The notes below the pieces were generated by a model that ran no database searches, was not told the origin of the DNA, and worked only from the letters and a program-made list of their open reading frames with translations. Shown here in pieces: positions 51,043-55,022 of a stretch of DNA of 55,022 bases (positions are counted from its first letter, which is position 1; every line of letters begins with the position of its first letter). Source of the DNA: Thermoplasmatota archaeon (GTDB taxonomy: Archaea; Thermoplasmatota; Thermoplasmata; Thermoplasmatales; Thermoplasmataceae); assembly GCA_023379345.1 (NCBI GenBank), contig JAMCUV010000104.1, positions 1-55,022 of the forward strand. The letters run 5' to 3'. The position numbers and the translations under genes were made by a program.

Positions 51043-51944
51043 CTGTTGACCTCCTTTGCCCTTGAAGCAGCTATTGCCTGGTTGCAAACAAGCGATACAA
51101 AGTCTTCGCCTGAATCAGGCATTTTGGTTCTCATATATTCCATTCCCCGTTTCCTGACCTCTGACCCGAACTCGGTGTCCAGGTCATAGAGAATCTCCAT
51201 GTGCTCATAGCAGAATCCCACAGGTACCGCAAGAAGACGGCTGAATCCATGGGAGTTCTCCAGAACCGACCAGACAGAGGGCTCAAGCCATCTTGATCCG
51301 TACTTTCCCCTGCTCTGATAACCATAACCATAAGACCTGATTCCAAGTTCGGATGCTATGGCTGCCGCAGATGCCCTGAAGCTTTCATCATATGCATGCT
51401 CCTCTCCCTGCGAGAGCGGCAGGCTGTGTGCTGTGAACAGCACCAGAGTGCCATTACGGCTCCAGTTGCTGTCTGCCTTCAGGAGCCTGACCCACATGTC
51501 CGTGAACATGGCGTTTTCACCAAAACCGTTGAGAAAGGTGATGTCCGCAAAATTGCCTGCAGATTCAACAGATTCCTCTAAGGGGATCATATAGGATTTC
51601 TCCACGTTCTTGGACGGAAAAGGAAACAGAGGGAGCGCTATGACGTGCTCTATTCCATCCCGCTTCATATCTTCCACCGCGTCCTTCAGCCAGGGCTTCC
51701 AGTGCTTGTTTCCAAGATAAGTCTGAATACCCGTTGTTAGAAGTGCTGATCGGACCGCATCAAAGAGCTTCCTGATGATTTGATTTGATGGGGAGCGTCC
51801 GTTTACCATTGAGTACTTTCTGCTATTTTCCGCAACGGCATATTTTGGGACAGGCCTGCCTTCATAGATACCTTCGAGATACGGCACCACTTCACTCATC
51901 GATCCCGGGCTTCCGTAAGCCATGAGGAGGAGGCCTTCCTTCAT
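51039..51944 (-). CDS. hemH: ferrochelatase (protoporphyrin or coproporphyrin type)
   Basis: The 301-residue chelatase contains FTAHSLPLSQG with the metal-binding histidine, GYQSRGKYGSRWLEPSV, and PVGFCYEHMEILYDLDTE with the second acid pair. It inserts iron into a porphyrin. HemE directly upstream makes coproporphyrinogen III. Protoporphyrin and coproporphyrin routes are both open from this gene alone. The haem feeds the oxidase operon's CtaB. Confidence 0.92.
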   Translation of the reverse strand: MKEGLLLMAYGSPGSMSEVVPYLEGIYEGRPVPKYAVAENSRKYSMVNGRSPSNQIIRKLFDAVRSALLTTGIQTYLGNKHWKPWLKDAVEDMKRDGIEHVIALPLFPFPSKNVEKSYMIPLEESVESAGNFADITFLNGFGENAMFTDMWVRLLKADSNWSRNGTLVLFTAHSLPLSQGEEHAYDESFRASAAAIASELGIRSYGYGYQSRGKYGSRWLEPSVWSVLENSHGFSRLLAVPVGFCYEHMEILYDLDTEFGSEVRKRGMEYMRTKMPDSGEDFVSLVCNQAIAASRAKEVNS

Positions 51945-52964
51945 CTAACGGGAATAGGAGTGAACGATATTAACTATATCTCTGAGCGTACCGGGGTCGG
52001 TCCCGGGAAGCACACCGTGCCCCAGATTGAAAATGTAGCCGTCCTGATCAAGCATCGAATCCACAATGCGCCTTGTCTCAGTTTCGCATGCCTGTGATCC
52101 GGACTGAGAAAGCACCGGATCAAGGTTTCCCTGAAGCCCGGTGCCGCTTCTTACCACACCGATCAGCGAGGAGAGATCGCTCCTCCAGTCCATGCTCAGG
52201 AATGTGGCTCCCAGTTCCTTCAACTGATCAACCAGATGCCATGATGACGTTGAGAAGTATATGCTTCTTGAGCTACCAAGTTCAGTAAAGATGTCGGAAA
52301 GAAAGTTCTCCCTGTATTGTTGAAACTGATCCCTGGACATGGATCCAGCCCAACTGTCAAAGATCTGGACCACATCACATCCAGCGGAAATCTGGCTTTT
52401 CAACAGCAGGATCATCGCATCGGTGACATGTCTCAAGATCCTCCTGTATACGTCGGGTTTTCTATACATCAACGACCTCGTTGCTGCAAGGTCCCCATCC
52501 GATTCGCCCTTTATGAGGTAAGAGGCCACTGTCACGGGTCCTCCGCAGAACCCGATCAATGGTGTGGAAGGATGCCTTGATTTGAACAACCTGACGGCTT
52601 CGACAGGCAGATATGGATCCGCTGCGGGCTCATAATCCATGATTTTACTGTTCTGCCCACTCAGCACTGAGTTGGAAATCATGGGTCCCTTTCCATCTTC
52701 ATAATGGAGCGTGAACCCCATTGTTTCCACTGGCAGCAGTATATCTGAAAATATGATGGAGGCATCAACCCCGATTTCATTGACGGGAAGATAGCTGATC
52801 TCCTCCACAGTATTCGGATCTAAGGTAATCTCCATTATGGATCTGTTTTTTCGCAATTCATGATATTTTGGCAGGTACCTACCGGCCTGCCTCATAAACC
52901 ATACTGGGACCTTCTCGTGATCGTTCCCCTCGATGGCTGCAAGGAAATTGTTTTTATTGCACAT
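51945..52964 (-). CDS. hemE: uroporphyrinogen decarboxylase
   Basis: The 339-residue HemE starts near VPVWFMRQAGRYLPKYHELR, the family signature with the catalytic arginine. It also has FCGGPVTVASYLIKG, FDSWAG and FNLGHGVLPGTDP. It converts uroporphyrinogen III to coproporphyrinogen III. It lies 18 bases after asnS and abuts hemH. Confidence 0.96.
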   Translation of the reverse strand: MCNKNNFLAAIEGNDHEKVPVWFMRQAGRYLPKYHELRKNRSIMEITLDPNTVEEISYLPVNEIGVDASIIFSDILLPVETMGFTLHYEDGKGPMISNSVLSGQNSKIMDYEPAADPYLPVEAVRLFKSRHPSTPLIGFCGGPVTVASYLIKGESDGDLAATRSLMYRKPDVYRRILRHVTDAMILLLKSQISAGCDVVQIFDSWAGSMSRDQFQQYRENFLSDIFTELGSSRSIYFSTSSWHLVDQLKELGATFLSMDWRSDLSSLIGVVRSGTGLQGNLDPVLSQSGSQACETETRRIVDSMLDQDGYIFNLGHGVLPGTDPGTLRDIVNIVHSYSR

Positions 52965-52982
52965 TTCAAAAACTGAGAAGGA

Positions 52983-54275
52983 TTAAGGCCTTGTCCTTCG
53001 GATGGTCCTGGGAAACGGAATTGCATCCCTGATAGTATCAAGACCGCATATCCACCATATCAACCGATCCAAACCCAGACCAAAACCGGAGTGTGGAACG
53101 CTTCCATACGTTCTAAGATCCACATACCAGTAATAATCTTCAGGGTTCAGATTATACCTCTTAAGTTTCTCTTTAAGTTCCTTCAGATTCCAAATTCTCT
53201 CTCCACCACCGATTATCTCACCATAACCTTCAGGGGCGAGCAGATCATGACACAGTAGTTCTCCCGGCGTTTCAGGATCTTCCCTGTGATAGAAGGTAGG
53301 TTTGATCGCAACGGGATAGTGTGTAACAAAAACCGGCTTGTCAAAATGCACAGTTATTGCCCTCTCTTCATCTGCACCAAGATCGTCTCCATACTTGAGG
53401 CCGAGTCCCCACTCAGGCATTTTCTGCATAAGTTCTGAATATCTCATCCTTGGAAACGGAGCCCTGATGTTTTCTAGTTTTGAAAGGTCTCTTTTGAGCA
53501 TTAAAAGTTCTTCCTTGTTCCTTTCCAGAACTTCCCTTATAATGTATTCGATCATTCTCTCTTCGTCCCGCATCATGTCTTCATTGGCGTACCATGCAGC
53601 CTCGGCCTCAGCATGCCAGTATTCTGTCAGGTGCCTTCTGGTTCTGGATTTCTCTGCCCTGAAGCTGGGGGCTATGGTGAAAACCTTCTCAAGCGCAAAC
53701 ATCATAACCTCAAGATAGAACTGAGAACTCTGTGCAAGACTTATCTCCTCACCAAAGAAATCAAGCTTGAAAAGGGTCGAGCCGCCTTCAGTGGCCGTTG
53801 ATACCATCATGGGACCCTGTGTCTGATAGTACCCTTCGTTATAGAAGAAATCTGAAAACGCCCTGAAAACCGTGCTTCTGATTTTCATTATTGAGGTCAT
53901 CTCTCTGCTTCTCAACCAGAGGTGCCTTATGTCCAGAAGGAATTCTTCTCCCTTGTCCTTTGTGATTGGATAGTTATCATTTCTCTGAAAAATTCTGTAG
54001 TCAGAAATCTGCAGTTCATATCCGCCCGCGGAGCGCTTATCCTCTTTTACCACTCCAGTAACAGACAGGCTGCTCTCAATGGTTAAACCTGAAAGCTCTT
54101 TAATTTTCATATCACCGAGAGACTCCTTGGACGCCACGGTCTGGACAATTCCAGATGAGTCTCTGATTACAATGAAGCATAGCGATCCACTGCTCCTTAT
54201 GCGATATACCCATCCCCTGATCTCTGCCTGCTTTCCTGTGAGGGATCCTGAGAGGATTTCACCAATCCTGTTCAT
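52983..54275 (-). CDS. asnS: asparaginyl-tRNA synthetase
   Basis: The 430-residue class IIb synthetase has an N-terminal OB-fold anticodon domain (EIRGWVYRIRSSGSLCFIVI, residues 1-105). Motif 2 is APSFRAEKSRTRRHLTEYWH and motif 3 is GSVPHSGFGLGLDRLIWW. The RTYGSVPHSGFGLGLDR form and the missing AspRS-specific insertions favour AsnRS over AspRS. It is the first gene of an operon with hemE and hemH. Confidence 0.9.
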   Translation of the reverse strand: MNRIGEILSGSLTGKQAEIRGWVYRIRSSGSLCFIVIRDSSGIVQTVASKESLGDMKIKELSGLTIESSLSVTGVVKEDKRSAGGYELQISDYRIFQRNDNYPITKDKGEEFLLDIRHLWLRSREMTSIMKIRSTVFRAFSDFFYNEGYYQTQGPMMVSTATEGGSTLFKLDFFGEEISLAQSSQFYLEVMMFALEKVFTIAPSFRAEKSRTRRHLTEYWHAEAEAAWYANEDMMRDEERMIEYIIREVLERNKEELLMLKRDLSKLENIRAPFPRMRYSELMQKMPEWGLGLKYGDDLGADEERAITVHFDKPVFVTHYPVAIKPTFYHREDPETPGELLCHDLLAPEGYGEIIGGGERIWNLKELKEKLKRYNLNPEDYYWYVDLRTYGSVPHSGFGLGLDRLIWWICGLDTIRDAIPFPRTIRRTRP

Positions 54276-54320
54276 TTTCGCTTAGAATCGGTTCTCGTAT
54301 GATATAGTTTCGTTGTGAAA

Positions 54321-54899
54321 TCAGGAAATATGAAGCTTCAGAGGGTATGAATATTTGTGCGGAAGCTTGATCCTGCTCAATTCACTGGGCCCAAAATTTT
54401 CCAGTGCCTTTTTGGTACGCATGTAAACCCTTTCGGCTTCGCCTCGCTGGCCCATCTGTCCCTTGATCATCGAAACACATAGATATATAATCAGCTGAAT
54501 TTCCTGTTTAGTTCTCCCCCGTGCTAACTTCCAGTGCTTTTCCAGAAATTCATGTGCTTCCCAGTACCTTTCCTGCTCGAACAAGGGTCTGATTCTCTTT
54601 AGAAGGCATCCAATTATTTCTTCATTATATGAACAGTCTTGCATGCTGTTCGCTGAATCTGCCATCCTCCAACCTGTCACAAAATACCTTGAAATAATTT
54701 CACTAAGGGTCTTCTCAACATCATCGATGTCAAGATCGATTTCAGAGCCTGTACTCTTTTGTCTTACAATTACGTGGCGGGGTTTAAGTCTGGAAGTGAT
54801 GTAATATTTGTTTGGGGACCCGAAGGTTGATTCAACGATTATTCTCACGCCCAAATACCTCCGCGGTGGAATAAAAGATATTTCATAGTCAGTAAACAA
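54321..54899 (-). CDS. DUF309 domain protein
   Basis: The 192-residue protein has a C-terminal DUF309 helical bundle with YWEAHEFLEKHWKLARGRTK (about residues 112-131), the conserved histidine and tryptophan pair of the family. Its N-terminal 90 residues are beta-rich with no recognised domain. The function is unknown. The start TTG at 54899 lies about 20 bases after TATA-like sequence at 54909-54924, which probably also serves the divergent tRNA-Cys gene. Confidence 0.8.
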   Translation of the reverse strand: MFTDYEISFIPPRRYLGVRIIVESTFGSPNKYYITSRLKPRHVIVRQKSTGSEIDLDIDDVEKTLSEIISRYFVTGWRMADSANSMQDCSYNEEIIGCLLKRIRPLFEQERYWEAHEFLEKHWKLARGRTKQEIQLIIYLCVSMIKGQMGQRGEAERVYMRTKKALENFGPSELSRIKLPHKYSYPLKLHIS

Positions 54900-54948
54900 C
54901 CATCCCAGTTAAATAATTTATATTCTTTCATATTCTTCCGCCTGAATC

Positions 54949-55020
54949 GGATAGGTGGCAGAGAGGTCATGCGTGGGACTGCAGATCCCATTTACTAGGG
55001 TTCAAATCCCTACCTATCCT
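54949..55020 (+). tRNA. tRNA-Cys (GCA)
   Basis: The acceptor arms GGATAGG and CCTATCC pair over seven bases with U as discriminator, the identity base for tRNA-Cys. The anticodon stem TGGGA/TCCCA closes loop CTGCAGA, giving GCA. T-loop TTCAAAT is present. There is no intron and no encoded CCA. The gene ends two bases before the end of the window. Confidence 0.95.
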
Positions 55021-55022
55021 TT

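Noticed and set aside
1..55022. CRISPR array or cas genes
   Set aside because: No regularly spaced repeat series and no Cas motif was seen on either strand; the only nuclease trace is the TnpB fragment.

Overview
The window reads as a piece of chromosome from a thermoacidophilic archaeon of the order Thermoplasmatales or a close relative. The evidence for this is archaeal ribosomal protein S17e, both ether-lipid prenyl transfer enzymes (GGGP and DGGGP synthases), archaeal MptD, Trm1, RqcH and PurS, an intron-containing tRNA-Tyr, and many genes whose start codon lies about 25 bases after a TATA box, as in leaderless archaeal mRNAs. A bacterial-type GrpE-DnaK-DnaJ operon and a B-type haem-copper oxidase fit the same group. 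The assignment is inferred from gene content, not from a search.

Layout. 1-8.8 kb: tRNA-Asp, an amidohydrolase, a cysteine-synthase-family enzyme, thiolase and enoyl-CoA hydratase, S17e, a universal stress protein and the chaperone operon. 8.9-17.7 kb: an M50 protease, then a respiratory operon of a small membrane protein, CoxB, CoxA, a four-repeat cupredoxin protein, CtaB and two unknown membrane proteins. 17.7-20.7 kb: assimilatory sulfate reduction (Sat, APS reductase), divergent from a ComA-like sulfite-handling barrel fused to a winged helix. 20.7-27.2 kb: a DMT transporter, RqcH, PGI/PMI, a LigB-like protein, a zinc-ribbon microprotein and cyclophilin, with two eroded intergenic stretches. 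27.2-33.4 kb: PurL-PurS followed by the two lipid enzymes, then Trm1, a THEP1-type NTPase and MptD.

33.4-37.8 kb is the accessory-looking part: a decayed TnpB end next to a compact operon of a VirB2-like small membrane protein, a VirB6-like membrane protein, a PrgI/VirB3-like protein and a VirB4/HerA-type ATPase. No relaxase, coupling protein or integrase is visible. This resembles the gene set of the crenarchaeal Ced DNA-import system and is one of the two most interesting items here. The other is the ComA-winged-helix fusion.

37.8-55 kb: a thioesterase, an ABC-2 exporter pair, RpiA, small regulators, tRNA-Tyr, TrmI, rhodanese and ThiI sulfur-transfer genes, a secreted glycoprotein, a regulator-membrane pair, ScpB-PurD, and an operon of AsnRS, HemE, HemH and an EF-Tu-like protein without a P-loop, ending with a DUF309 protein and tRNA-Cys.

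Translation is tightly coupled in many operons: stop and start overlap as ATGA or TTGA. Two genes (GGGP synthase and the ABC ATPase) have their conserved N-terminus upstream of any ATG, GTG or TTG and probably use CTG and ATA or another rare start codon.
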